From: Amia ocellicauda
Lineage: Eukaryota; Chordata; Actinopteri; Amiiformes; Amiidae
Length of the DNA stretch: 64,000 bases
Direction: 5' to 3'
Assembly: GCF_036373705.1 (NCBI RefSeq)
Contig: NC_089858.1
Span: forward strand, 38,093,137 to 38,157,136
A program made the translations under genes and the position numbers. Below the pieces are notes generated by a model. The model searched no databases, was not told where the DNA came from, and was given only the letters and a program-made list of their open reading frames with translations. Each line of letters begins with the position of its first letter. Positions within the stretch are counted from its first letter, which is position 1. Shown here piece by piece: positions 37,701-49,500 of this stretch.

Positions 37701-40700
37701 TTTACGGTTAATAAAACGGGTTAATTTTTAAAACAATGTAGGAATGTAATTTACGTTCTGTTGTGTGTTAGCTGAGATAAATGTGCATTAGCTAAGAAAC
37801 CTCTGTATTAATTCCAAAAACAACAAAGAAACAACTATTTTCTTACACAATTTAAAAAGTAAAATCTAAACAGATTGTTACTTCAATTAAGGTTCAATTA
37901 AGTAATTGAGAACTCGGTTGGAACAAAAAACAGCAGGGTAGGGGGTCCCCCAGGACCAGTTTGGGAACCACTGTTATAGGCAGTAAATTGTAATCGAAGA
38001 TTTTTTTTTATCGAATTACTTGAGTTACTCGATGAATTGTGACATCCCTAGTTGCATTACAATTTTGCTAACGTTTGATGTTTTAATGATTTTACAATTT
38101 ACATTAATTTAATAAATGTGGGCTATAATGAATCCATACAGAGAAGGGTCTTGCAAAGTGGGGTATACATGTATTTTTCATTCAGAATTTCCCGCAACTA
38201 TATCCTGGCCAAAATTGGTGCTGTCTGGCAAACAAATGCATGATTGCACCCTTGCTCTCACTCTGCCCGCGCTCTCAATCACCACCCCAACCCTGTTGCT
38301 CTCATTCACTACAGATACACCCACCCCCACCCCCAAAACTGAAACCAAACATCATGCCTATGCCATTTTCTGGCGGAAAATTTATTATATGCATTATTAC
38401 ATTGGTTTTAGATAGTAATAGTTTGCGAGTAATTGTGACATCAGCTTTACAATAAGTTTGTCCCCATTGTACTGTTGAACTCTGAGAAGGGATATTTACT
38501 TAACCTGTTACAGGTTTCCATTACCATGTGCAGTGTCTGTGTTGTTCTTTATTGGACATTTATTGTATCCTAACTCTTTGTTCTAATTCATTGGGGGGAC
38601 TATGTATATAAAAGGCTGTAATTCCTACACCCTACACCGTTTATGGATGTGTATACCCTCAAATTTGCACTTTAACCTTGTAGTCATTGTTTAATTTCAA
38701 ATCCAATGTGCTGGAGTACATAGCCAATACAACACACATTTTGTCACTGTTCATATGGACTGTACGCAGGCGCTCGATATGTCGAATGCGAGCGTGGTGA
38801 GCCTTAAAACTTGGATTAGTGAGGGAGGGGGAAGGTTAGGCGCAGGTTACAGAGGTGCTGTTGATGCGACAGTGCTATGAGGTGCAGGGATAGATGGCAT
38901 CTTTTTAAAGAGCATACCTGTAGGGTGCAGAAAAGAGGACGAGCACAAGAAGGCGCAAGGTAGAGGTATGTTAGTCATTATTCTTTATTTATTTCACCTC
39001 ATCTGTTGTCGAGTGATGCTTGTATGTGACCTCGATGCATGCAACAAACTAGCTATTAAGGATTATCAAACTAATTTTCAATTGGAATCTGCAGTTAGCT
39101 TTTAAATCAACACAAGATACCAGGTAAGCAGATAACTAGCTAACCACATGTTAAGGAGCATTGACAAAATTAATGACCTGTTGACTAGTTCTAAATGCTG
39201 CTGCAATTTGATCATTGATGCATTAAATGTTTGCGAAAGGTAAAAGAAAAACACATGGAAAAGTAGTCAAATAATATAATTGATTTTGAGTTTTCAGTGT
39301 TTTCAGATACTAAAACATCTTAACTTTCAATTTTGGAAGTTATCAAATATAGTGTGTAAGTTCTTTAAACTGGACATTTCTTGAAGAGTACTTGCATTAT
39401 TTTACATGGATTCTCTCATAAAAAGACATAAAATTATGCTGTCTATATTGTTGTGGGTCTGTTGTGCACTGTTCAGTGCTGTACATTGTGTTGTAATCTT
39501 AACTTTATAAAACATTTCTATTCACGTCTTTGTAGCTCCATCAGTGACAAACAAAGTATTACACAACAAGGCACAGGAAACCACAGCTCATCCCAAGTGC
39601 AGTAAACTAAGACCATGTAAACCTGAGAGGGAGAGGGGCACTTAATCTGTGACTCAAGCATAGCGTCTCGAGTGAGGTCAAACACATGTCAGGGATATGC
39701 ATGCTAAATGTATAAATTATGGATATAGGTGTATATTGCTAAAGGTTGTATGAAGTGAATGTCAAGTGGAAATTTAACAGTGATTTTCTCTGTTTTGTAG
39801 TACATGTAGTGGGACTTTAACATGTCCTAACTTTATGAGGAATTAACATAATCTTCACAAATTATATATAAAGCAATAATCCACCTCAATCAGAAGAAAT
39901 AATAATCTCATTTTTGAAAATGTTGGTGATGTGACACATCACATCGATAGCTAGCCTTCTGCCAGTTGCCGTCCAAATGATGATAATGTATCTAATCATT
40001 ATCATCATTTGGACGGCAACTGGCAGAAGGCTAGCTAACTACAGTAGTTTGCCAGTTATCAGCTAATGATTTTTGATAGTATTGTATTTATTTAATTTTG
40101 TTTTTGAATATGCACTGTGCAATATAATGCAGGTGAAATATAGTATTTTCAGTACTGAGCATTTTTGGTGTGGGTGTTTTTTTACCTGAACTGCACCACT
40201 AAAGTATTTTGCAGTGAGGTGGGGAGCCCCATAATCAAACCTCACCTATGACCCCAAAAGACTAAGACCGGCCCTGACTGTGTGGTATGCTCAGGCTGTA
40301 AACATTCTCTCTCTCTTGTCTTTCTTCCTGAAGCTGTCACTCCTGTTGCTGATACTGGTAAAATGAGTCCCACTGAGCAGCAGTGCATAGAGGAACAAAT
40401 TGGCTCCATTATCAGGCAGGATTCAGAATCCACAACCACAGAGGGAAAAGTGGAGCTTACTGATCAGCAAAGAACCACAGTGAATGCAAAGCCTGAGAAT
40501 GGGACACACCGACATAATGTGTTACAATCTGACCATAGTACAGAAGGAGATGATAATCTGGGGCCAGAAGACATTACAGAGAGTCTCAGTGCAGTAGGAT
40601 CCGTCATAACAGAAGAGGACGGTAAGATAAATGTAGACCAACTGAGTTCAGTTGATGTCACAGAACCAGAGCACCAGTCTGGTCACACTACAGAGGAGCA

Positions 40701-41631
40701 CTCTGAGCTACAGTGCACTCCCAATGAAGAAGGTTATAGGAATGCTGCACAGGGGCCCTATTTAAGATCTTACAGCTCCAATCCAGGTGCAAACAATTTG
40801 GGTTCCATCACTGTTAAAGATGAGACTGTGCTGCAGTCTACACCCAGTGAAGAGAACAGAGCTTCATTAGAGTTAATGCAGGAGGTGCAAAACGGGAAAG
40901 GCCAGGATAGTAGAAGACAAAAGCCTCCTTCATTGCAGTTTGGGAGGATTCTGAGATCTTGCTCTGTTCGAGTGGAGAGACTGTCACTACAGCAAAGATG
41001 TCCGCAAGACAAAGAGAGTGCACCCAAGTCCAGTAGAAACCCTAACAGCTCCAGTCACTGCACACAGTGTGGTAAGGATTTCATTAGCGCTCAACACCAT
41101 AAAATACACCAGTGTTCCCCAGCTGGAGAGAAGCTGCACTGCTGTGTCCATTGTGGAAGAGGTTTCAGTCAGTTAGCTAATCTAAAAATGCACCAGAGGA
41201 TGTATAAAGGTGACAGACCACACTGCCTCACCCAAAAGTGGAAAGCACCTCGCTATGCCTGTCCAGAAGAAAACCCTTACTCTTGCACTGAGTGTGGCAA
41301 GAATTTTAGTAAGGCATCGAATCTCAAAAGACACAAGCAAGTTCATACTAGAGAGAGAACACACTGCTGCACCCAGTGTGGGAAACGGTTCAGTCATTCA
41401 GGTGACCTCATAAAGCACTGGAGGATCCACACTGGAGAAAAGCCATACGGCTGTGCCCAGTGTGGGAAGAGTTTCCGTCTGTCAAGAAAACTTCAGACCC
41501 ACCAGAGGATTCACACAGGAGAGAGGCCTTATTCTTGCTCCCAATGTGGGAAAAAGTTCACTCGGGCAGCAAACCTTATGACACATTTGCGAATCCACAC
41601 AGGAGAGAAGCCCAACCACTGCGAGCAATAA
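32552..41631 (+). CDS. C2H2 zinc-finger protein, four coding exons
   Basis: Exons 32552-32804, 35108-35250, 35635-35740 and 40334-41631 splice in matching phases (1, 0, 1) into one frame of 600 codons including the stop. The N terminus ([20 protein letters not shown], then a leucine-rich helix) is the helical module that opens many fish zinc-finger proteins. It is followed by the [12 protein letters not shown] motif and an acidic segment ([12 protein letters not shown]) typical of the same group. The last exon has a long acidic, serine-rich linker, then the finger array. Four canonical fingers lie at about 41284-41610 (for example [21 protein letters not shown] starts one). Three degenerate fingers precede them, and a truncated one ends the frame. 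A nuclear DNA-binding regulator is expected; target unknown. No orthologue name is assigned. Confidence 0.82.
32805..35107 (+). other. Zinc-finger gene intron 1
   Basis: A 2303-bp GT-AG intron, strongly AT-rich after 33250. No mobile element is confidently recognised. Confidence 0.65.
35108..35250 (+). CDS. Zinc-finger gene exon 2
   Basis: Acceptor AG at 35106-35107, donor GT at 35251 (GTCAGT). It encodes [18 protein letters not shown], then [10 protein letters not shown] and [16 protein letters not shown]. The KEW-x-SLW pattern recurs in fish zinc-finger proteins with this N terminus. Phase 1 in, phase 0 out. Confidence 0.78.
35251..35634 (+). other. Zinc-finger gene intron 2
   Basis: A 384-bp GT-AG intron. 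Nothing else seen. Confidence 0.65.
35635..35740 (+). CDS. Zinc-finger gene exon 3
   Basis: Acceptor AG at 35633-35634, donor GT at 35741. It encodes an acidic segment, [18 protein letters not shown], of the sumoylation-like VKKE/VKEE type common in these proteins. Ends in phase 1. Confidence 0.75.
36273..37283 (-). pseudogene. Tc1 transposase, DD34E, frameshifted
   Basis: The - strand start at 37283 begins [20 protein letters not shown] and the helix-turn-helix region ([19 protein letters not shown]). Two frame changes between about 36980 and 37130 separate this from the rest. The catalytic part is open: [31 protein letters not shown] and [13 protein letters not shown], with 34 residues between the second Asp and the Glu. 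The length matches the ~340-residue family norm. Confidence 0.93.
37326..37422. repeat. Hairpin in the Tc1 element, 44-bp arms
   Basis: Arms 37326-37369 and 37379-37422 are reverse complements with a single mismatch, around a 9-nt loop. They contain AGGTAACGAGCTGAGATTAG and its complement. The same structure, more decayed, recurs in the relic at 42842-43272. Confidence 0.9.
37651..37691. repeat. (TG)n(TA)n microsatellite at the Tc1 right end
   Basis: A TG run followed by a TA run, adjoining the last base of the Tc1 inverted repeat. Confidence 0.92.
37868..37975. repeat. Dispersed fish repeat, copy 2 (inverted)
   Basis: The complement of the family at 25740: an AATTAAGTAATTGAGAACTC block, then AACAGCAGGGTAGGGGGTC and CAGTTTGGGAACCACTG. 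Confidence 0.65.
39948..40037. repeat. Perfect 41-bp palindrome with 8-nt loop
   Basis: Arms 39948-39988 and 39997-40037 are exact reverse complements (starting TAGCTAGCCTTCTGCCAGTT), loop TATCTAAT. It lies in zinc-finger gene intron 3. It is not part of a recognised transposon. Confidence 0.95.
40334..41631 (+). CDS. Zinc-finger gene exon 4 (linker and finger array)
   Basis: Acceptor AG at 40332-40333 and stop TAA at 41629-41631. After an acidic linker, the first finger ([17 protein letters not shown]) lacks its last His. The second ([17 protein letters not shown]) has Tyr in place of the last His. The third is a remnant. Four intact C2H2 fingers follow, joined by one worn linker (TRERTH) and canonical TGEKP or TGERP linkers. 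The next finger ends after CEQ because the frame is lost. The native protein was probably longer. Confidence 0.85.
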
Positions 41632-41935
41632 GTTTCCATAAACTGATAAACCTTCAAACCTACAGGTGCATTCATACTGCAGAGAGACCGGATTTCTGCA
41701 CCCAGTGAGGAAAATGTTTGAATCATTCTGGTGATCTTACAAAACACTTCAGTTCATACTGGAGAAAACCATAACGCTGCACTGAGTGTGGGAAGAGTTT
41801 CTGGCCGTCAAAAAAAGATTCAGACCAAAGAATTCACACGGGAGAGAGACCACACTCTTGTACCCAGTGCAGGAATAATTTCCCTAATCCTTACAACCTT
41901 AAAAAAACATGTCAAATTGAATATCTGTTTATTGT
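41632..41935 (+). pseudogene. Decayed zinc fingers beyond the stop codon
   Basis: About four more finger units are readable if frames are changed: FHKLINLQTYRCIHTAERP, then CTQ-stop-GKCLNHSGDLTKHF (a Cys codon turned to TGA), then CTECGKSFWPSKK, and [15 protein letters not shown]. Small deletions and stops divide them. They are the former C-terminal end of the finger array. Confidence 0.85.
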
Positions 41936-41938
41936 AAA

Positions 41939-41944
41939 AATAAA
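41939..41944 (+). promoter_or_regulatory. Candidate polyadenylation signal of the zinc-finger gene
   Basis: AATAAA about 310 bp after the stop codon, just beyond the last finger relic. Not tested by transcripts. Confidence 0.45.
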
Positions 41945-42841
41945 ATTAATTGTTCAAACAATTAAAGTCTGCATGTCTGTACTTTTATGTGCACAATGAT
42001 ACAATTCCATAATCACTTGCACATTATTTTTAATCCAATATCTATGTTTTAATAACGAATTCACACATCTGCCTTTAAGTCGTTAAGTGTATGCAATAGA
42101 CTATTGAAAAATGTAAGAAGAGTTCAGCCTTGAATTGAATGCTTATTTATACCAGGTAATAATTTACAAATATAGTAAATCAAATCTGTAATTATATATT
42201 TTTAATTTTTATTTAATATCCAAGCATTTTGTAACACATTTATAGGTTTTAAACAAAATTAGATGATAAAGTATGCAATTACGTGAAGTCATTTAAACCT
42301 TTACATTCTGCTATGCAAATAATGAGCTCATGCAGTGAAAGAACTGATATATGGGAAGGTTGCTTTTAAGTTCTCTTTTTTTTGTTATACAGTTTGAAAC
42401 AGTGCATAAACTGTTTAAAATGCTTAATGTAATATTGTTTTTCTTACAAATATGTACATTTCAAAAGCAAGAGCCAGGAGCAGTGTTATTAACATTTATG
42501 GAAGCCAATCAAAAGTGACACCATTTGGTAATTCCAATAGTGACTCATGCGCAGTTTAAAATGTAAAAGTGTTAGCTTCATCAGTATTCTATGGTCTTTG
42601 TTGTTGATGTTGGCTTGGCTTCCAAGGTAAATTTTCACAGCAAAGAACAGAGATTTACTTTTTTTTTTTTCAGAAAGGAAGCTAAATTAATAACACAAAA
42701 TGATTACAAATTAAATAATTTTACTTATAGGTGGCAGTCCATAAAGTCTGCATCCAATTGATTAAATTCTGAAATTGAATCCATGAAATATGAAAGAAGA
42801 AACGGGTTATAAAAAGTAGTCTACTGGACTAATGTTATTTT
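41945..42841. other. Intergenic, AT-rich
   Basis: About 900 bp with no gene or recognised element. Confidence 0.6.
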
Positions 42842-43272
42842 ATTAATGGCCCATTCCAGCCTTGTGTAGGTCTACAATCTTGTCCCTGACATCCTTGGAC
42901 AGCTCTTTGGTCTTGGCCATGGTGGAGAGTTTGGAATCTGATTGATTGATTGCTTCTGTGGACAGGCGTCTATTATACAGGTAATGAGCTGAGATTAGGA
43001 GCTCTCCCTTTAAGAGAGTGCCCCTAATCTCAGCTCGTTACCTGTATAAAAGACACCTGGGAGCCAGAAATCTTGCTGATTGATAGGGGATCAAATACTT
43101 ATTTCCATCATTAACATGCAAATCAATGTATAACTTTTTTGAAATGCGTTTTTCTGGATTTTTGTGTTGTTATTCTGTTTCTCAGTGTTAAAATACACCT
43201 ACCATTAAAATAATAGACTGATCATTTCTTTGTCAGTGGGCAAATGAACAAAATCAGCAGGGGATCAAATAC
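42842..43272 (-). mobile_element. Truncated Tc1 copy, same family as 36239-37651
   Basis: Matches the 5' transposase end, the hairpin and the right inverted-repeat region of the DD34E element; it runs through CAAAATCAGCAGGGGATCAA and stops in ATACC. The transposase start region ([20 protein letters not shown], - strand) is readable. The catalytic domain is absent. Confidence 0.9.
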
Positions 43273-43779
43273 CAGAATACAATTTTTAATTTTGTTTAAT
43301 TTACCTAAATTCTAGCAGGTGATTTATTGATCCTATATGAGATGGGTCTAACCAAAATAAGACGATATTAGATTACAACTCTCAATCTCTTTCTAATATG
43401 ATGAAGAATTACAAATTAAAGATTTTGGTAACTATTGAACCCTACAGGTAAAGACTACACATTTGTTCTTTTTCTACAATTGACTTATTTTTTATATCTA
43501 AATCAATAACTAAGAACATTATATATACACAGATTGAAAGTATTCACATTTCCAACCACGCCCCTATAACAATTACATATTCAAACACTAAGGAGATAAT
43601 ATGTCATGATAGAGATATAACAATTCCCTGAACAAGGATACAACATTTTAAGAAATTTAGGAATTCCTGATAATAAACAAAATTTCAAAAAACTCCTCAG
43701 ATGTATTATGGGATGCTCTGTAAGCATTTATTGGGGGTGTTGTATTATTTATTTTTGCACAGCAAAGCAGAAAAAACAA

Positions 43780-45005
43780 CTAAGAAATACAGGCTTATGC
43801 ATTCAAATATAAACAATTACCGAAATCAGGATATAATGCAGATATTACATTACTACCAAAACCAAACAAAGATGCATTAGAATATGCAAATTTTCTTCAA
43901 ATTTCTCTCTCAAAATTTGATGGAAAAATATTAACCAAAATATGGGTCACTGATTAAAGAAAGTCATTCATAAAATTATCTACCCAGATCAAACCAAGTT
44001 TATTAAATAGAGACACTCCTCAGATAACATTAGGAACATTATTAATGTTACTAGCAAAACAAGATCCATCTCCTTTGGTTTTTTTGTCCCTTGACACTAT
44101 AAAGCATTGGAAAAGATGAGTTTCGGATCTTCATTCCAGTATGGATAAAAATTCTATACAAAGCCAATTTCGGTAACACTTAATAAGGTCCCCATATAAA
44201 TGCTTTATGAAGTTTTAACAGATCATGAAGAACTAATTTATAAAGAATTAACGACTAAGTTAGAATCATGAACAGACACTTTATTTATGCCATTTCTAGT
44301 TTATAAAGCGCATTACTAAGGATTTAACTATCACTTTTTAAACCATTAATAAATGCTTTTGTCAATGTTACTAAAGCCATTTATAATTGAGTATTTATTC
44401 AGCAAATTAATGCGATTCTGCAAGCAAGTTCTAACTCTCAAAATTAACACTATAAATGTAAGCAATAAACACTTTATTAACGCCTTCCTTCCCAATTAAT
44501 AATCGATTCATCAAATACTTTTTATTGTACTATGATTCTAGGCATTTTATTTCAACCCAGTTCTGAAATGATGCTCCATTAGATTAATTAATATATGCGT
44601 GGCTTTAATCAGCAACCAGTGTGCCGTAGAAAGAATCAGTGGGTGTCCTGAATACAGCAGTAGTTTTTGGATATGGGGAGTTTATTATGAAGTGTTACCC
44701 CAATTTCTTACTGGTTTTAAAGTTTCTGAATCCTTCTCAGTTTCTAGGGGTGTTAGAGAAGGGTGCCCTTTATCTCCTCTTCTTTTTATTACAGCTATAG
44801 AACCTCTAGCCACAGCCATTCAACAGGAGAAATACATTAAGGGATTAAAAGAAAAGCACTTAATCAAACAATTAATCTGTTCGCTGATGATATTTTATGA
44901 ACTCTTAAAAATCCAACAACCTTAATGAACATAATCGACTAGTGAAATTTCAGGTTATAAATAAACTGCTTTGCATCAGAACATGAACTTCTAAGTGCCT
45001 TAAGT
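43780..45005 (+). pseudogene. L1-type LINE reverse transcriptase relic
   Basis: The + strand shows, across several frames, ADITLLPKPNKDALEYA and KFDGKILTKIWV. After an interruption it shows RGVREGCPLSPLLF, ITAIEPLATAIQQE, the catalytic box LFADDIL (near 44879, another frame) and LMNIID. The order matches L1-clade reverse transcriptases. The interruption at about 44165-44590 is foreign. Many stops and shifts make it long dead. Confidence 0.85.
44165..44590. mobile_element. AT-rich element inserted into the L1 relic
   Basis: About 425 bp of AT-rich, non-coding sequence. It starts TTCGGTAACACTTAATAAGG and separates two parts of the L1 reverse transcriptase. The start resembles ends of non-autonomous fish DNA repeats. 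Exact borders are uncertain. Confidence 0.5.
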
Positions 45006-45211
45006 TGTACACAGATGTGACACAGTGTGTGTTCATTTTGTCTTTATTTGTATTTACATTTTCACCATTTCTGATTGTCAGGTGACCTGTGAAGTCTGTC
45101 ATTGACTTGTTTGTCATTGGATATTTCCAGTTGTGTATCTGGAAGATATTTACATCTGCAGGAGTACCACATTGTGTCCACAGTTAACTACAACATACAC
45201 TACTAGTCCAT

Positions 45212-45574
45212 TTGGAGGTCCGCTGCAGCACCGGGCTGAGAGACCAGCTTGATTGCAGACTTCACGCTCTCATGCTGGTTGTCCCTCACAACTCTGTGGT
45301 AGGCTTTGCTGAGCTGTGCAGTCTGGATTTATTTACCAACACCATGGATGACTTTGGTGATAAGAAGGCAATGGCGATGTTTGCCGTTGTACTCAGTATT
45401 AATTTGAGTTTGACAAATGCCTGCAGAATGGTGATTTTAAATGTGAAACCGTGTGAAAGGATTTTAACTTTGAATGAGATTGCCAAAGGTGAACAAGTCA
45501 TTGACTGCAGTTTTGATAACATCTTGGTTGTGAAGGAGGTTGTCTGTTCTCCTGTTACTGGACTGCCACTTTAA
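45212..45574 (+). other. Unrecognised 120-codon reading frame
   Basis: An open frame (beginning MEVRCSTGLRDQLDC) between the L1 and CR1-like relics. No domain, signal peptide or splice context is recognised. Given its surroundings it may be repeat-derived or chance. I would not count it as a gene. Confidence 0.2.
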
Positions 45575-45679
45575 AGTAGCGCAGACTGGGAAGGGGGGCA
45601 TGGTTTTATTAGGAAGTGAAAGTAGTTTAGTAGTACACTCTTTACAACATGTGGCCAGGTGGGTATGGTTTTTCTTTTG

Positions 45680-46520
45680 CTGTATACGAGTGAGGTTGTT
45701 AGTGGAGGGAACAGTATTAGGGCCTGTGCTTTTTCTAATCTATATTAATGATCTGGACTCTTGGATAGTTAGCAAATGTATCACCTTTGCAGATGATACT
45801 GAAATAGGTGGCTCAGCAGATACAATCTTGGCAGCACAGGCTATTCAAAGGGACTTGGATAATATTCAGATATGGGCCGACACCTGGCAGATGAAATTCA
45901 ATGTGGACAAGTGCAAGGTATTACATGCAGGTAACAAAAATGTCTACTATAATTACACTATGGGAGGAATAGAACTAGATGAAGTAACGCATGAGAAAGA
46001 CCTAGGAGTCTACGTGGACTCCTCACTTTCTCCATCCAAACAATGTGGGGAAGCAATAAAAAAGGCAAACAGAGTGTTAGGGTATATTGTCTAAAGTGTA
46101 GAATTTAAAACAAGGGCAGTGATGTTAAGACTGTACAATGCACTAGTTAGAGCTCATCTGGATACTGTGTACAGTTCTGGGCTCCACACTTCAAGAAAGA
46201 TATCGCTGCTCTAGAGGCAGTTCAGAGGAGAGCAACCAGACTTATTCCAGGTCTGAAGGGAATGTCCTGCTGAGAGACTGAGGAACTGAACCTTTTCACC
46301 CTGGAACAGAGGAGACTACGTGGGGACTTGATTCAAGTCTTCAGAATCATTTTCATATCTGCAGGGACACACGGACCCGGGGACACACATGGAAATTGGG
46401 CTTCAAGGCATTCAAGACGGAAAACAGGAGACACTTCTTCACACAGAGAGTTGTCACAATCTGAACAAACTCCCCAGCGATGTGATTGAATAAGCCTTCA
46501 ATAAGCATAATTTTCCATCA
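45680..46520 (+). pseudogene. CR1/jockey-type LINE reverse transcriptase fragment
   Basis: Open from VLGPVLFLIYINDLDSWIV through the catalytic box ITFADDTEIGG, WQMKFNVDKCKVLHAGN, and EKDLGVYVDSSLSPSKQC to KKANRVLGYIV, with a stop near 46092. Beyond it, decayed sequence still reads as the thumb region ([18 protein letters not shown], then LFTLEQRRLRGDLIQVF-like, in mixed frames). This is a 5'-truncated LINE copy unrelated to the one at 58.9-63.3 kb. Confidence 0.85.
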
Positions 46521-49500
46521 GACCTTAATGGTATTAATTGCACCCGAGATTGTACAACAGTTTATTGATTTCCTCACTACAGCATGCAAATACCGCCAAA
46601 ACAAGCCATGTTCATATTCTATGATTATGCCTACTGTATATAATCAGTGGTTTCCTAATCAATTCATAATCAATCCTAGCCTATATTCAGCAAGCTTTTT
46701 ACATTACACTGATTCTATATCCGACTATTTTTAACAAAAATGTAAGTAAAAAATAACCCGCAAAATGAATGAAAAATTCACTCATAAAAAGCATATTCAT
46801 AATAAACTGTAGGCGCGGTAACAAATGCATGTTAACTTTAATTTGTATTTTATTCAATACAGAAAAAGTGTCTGAAACGGCAAATCGGTGAAAAAAACCC
46901 TTTATCAATATACCCCAGTGTTTCCAGCTGTGGACAATTTCCTATGTACAACAGAAGGATAAATAGTGTTAAACGTAAGATGTTTAATGTATATTTTATG
47001 ATTGTGATTATGAATGTGAAATTAATCTAGCATTTTAATTCTATGTAGCACCTTAACATCCTTGTAATGAAGGAATGAGGGGGAAACACATTATTTTGTG
47101 TCAAATTATAAACTTAGAAATGGCTGAATTAGCTTTAGCTTGTGGTTGTCTACATGTGTTTTTTTGCTTTTCCAAAATGAAGAAAATATGTCGCAGATGT
47201 TTTATGCATATGGGCCCTGGACCTCTTCCAGCACTGCAAATTTGCAAGTGTACATATAGCTCTAAAAGTGTACACTTTACACTGAATGAGTGTACATATG
47301 AGTCCCACTGAACCAGTGTTAAACACTTTATCAAGTGTTAAAATAAACTCTATTCCGGAGTTTTTAATTTCAATTAACTCTATGGCAGTGCCCAAATACC
47401 TTCAATGTAGAGTTCAGATGAACTCTGCAGTGTTTTCATTCTGACTCCTATGCAGTGTACATTTGACATTTTCTGGTGTTGAATATGAACTTATCAGAGT
47501 ACATGCCAAGTGTGTATAATGCACAATGTAGTGTGAATTCTACATCTTGCTGAGTGCAAATAAACTTGTGTCCATTACAGCAACAGATTACAAAACAAAG
47601 ACGAGACATTGTTTCACTTTCAGCAAGAACCAAAATGCGTAATCCACAGAGTCAATTCACAGACTTTGAAGAAATTAAGATGCTCATCAAAATAAACTGT
47701 TTCAAATGTCTTTGTCCCAAGAAAATACTGTTCACTCTGCACAATAATCTGTAATATCGCACTGAATGTTGGAATCTTCTACTTTGGTGCAAATGAGAAT
47801 GGCAGGGTGGTATTCTATGCCTGAACATGTGATCCAGGAGGTAACAAAAATATAATTATACAATTCGAGCTGAAGACAATCCATTACAACTTCTCTGCTA
47901 GACAGATAATTTATCTCCAGTGTCTGCCAATGATTCCCAGTGAAATGCTATAGCCATCTGGTGTGTTTGAGCTAAAGACTTTGTGATGTTTTTAAAATGC
48001 TTGACACATTTAGAAAATTCTATGCTTTGCCTCAAACCTCATAACCCAGCCATGAACTAGCGGCCCTGGTATGAAGTTGTGGTGCGGGTAGAGTTCTTTA
48101 AAAAGCTTGTGATTCTCTACAGTTAGATACTTGAAAAACTATGTCATTCCATCAGTAATTTCTGGAGAAAATATGTTAATGATCTGCAACAGCAGAACCA
48201 AAAGGCCCCCCTGACAGTGGCGTGGCTTCCCAACACGCAAACCATGCAATTGCGTGGGGCCCCACAGGGCTGCCTAGTAGTAGTATTACATTACAGCCTG
48301 AATTTCAAGTTGCAACAAAATTCTTATTTTCTCAGGTAAAGCTGTCATGTATCAAAACAAAGCATAGTTCTTCCTCTTCCACATGTTATGTCGTTTTAAA
48401 CCACGGGGTGAAATCAGACCAATCTGAAGGCTTTCAACCAAGGCTACGTCCACAAACAACCTGGGCTTGATAATGTCACCGCAGAAGCTTCAATGATTGA
48501 CAAGATCTAACATGCTTATGCGCTTTAGCAGCATCTTGACCGAGGACCACTCAGACATACAGGAAGTAATTGCTACGGGCTGAACACCTACGGGAACGAT
48601 GAGAAACAAATGTGTACTGTTAATATCAGAACACCTTCACAATCATTCACACTATTTGTATACATGCGTAGCACAGTAAAGTAAAGCACAGACACATTGC
48701 AGGGAATTAACGAGAATGTTAGTATCCTGGTATCCTCTTGTTATCCTGTCTCACATAGTTTTTTGTTTTAATTTCAGTTTAGTCCTCTCTCGGACGTGAC
48801 AATAATAACAATCCAGTCTCCTAAGCTCTCAAACTCTCTCCCCTGTGGAGATTATATTTACTAGTTTATATCATCTTTTCCCTTTAAAGCAGGCCAAATG
48901 CGCCCCTCAAGGATATTTGGTGCGGCCCCCCAAAGCCAACCTTCAACCACTGCTTTTCTGAAACTTTACTATGTTTTTACACATTCTGAACATTTTCTGT
49001 TACAAAATGGGGTGGGGAGGGATAATAAAACAACCATTAAAATGCATAAATGTTCCCTAACAGAAATGAAAGGAAATAAAAATATATGATTTGGGACATA
49101 TTTAGTTTTCATCTATTATACATAGGCAATCCGAACTTGCCATCTACCAACACAAACGTGTAACTCAATAGCTTGCTTGCATACAGAACAGTAAAGATGA
49201 CTATTAACATTGATGATGGCAACTGACCCTATTTACCTTCCCTCAAGAAATCACGATAAATTATTATTCTGGCTGACCTTTTCCCTACCATTTCAACCAA
49301 TTACGCCGGTTTTGGGGTTAGCAATGTACTTCCAAAAATCATATATATTTAGACCCCTTCGCTGCCTCAAGCACCAGCTGGGGGCACTGCAGCCTGGCAG
49401 CACCCCTTTCCATAGTGGAAGTGCTCGGTACCTTTTTCTGTGATCCTGGCCCTGGATCCAGGCCCAGGCCTGGCTGCTTCCCCAGATCCATAGACTTTGG

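Larger units (their letters stand above)
35741..40333 (+). other. Zinc-finger gene intron 3 with a Tc1 element and a palindrome
   Basis: A 4593-bp GT-AG intron. It holds a DD34E Tc1 element (36239-37651), TG/TA microsatellites (37651-37691), a dispersed-repeat copy (37868-37975) and a perfect palindrome (39948-40037). Sequence just before the exon (GACCGGCCCTG near 40267) resembles a DNA-transposon end. Confidence 0.75.

Noticed and set aside
45212..45574. 120-codon + strand frame as a host gene
   Set aside because: No recognisable domain, lies between two retroelement relics and has no splice partners; kept only as an unassigned frame.
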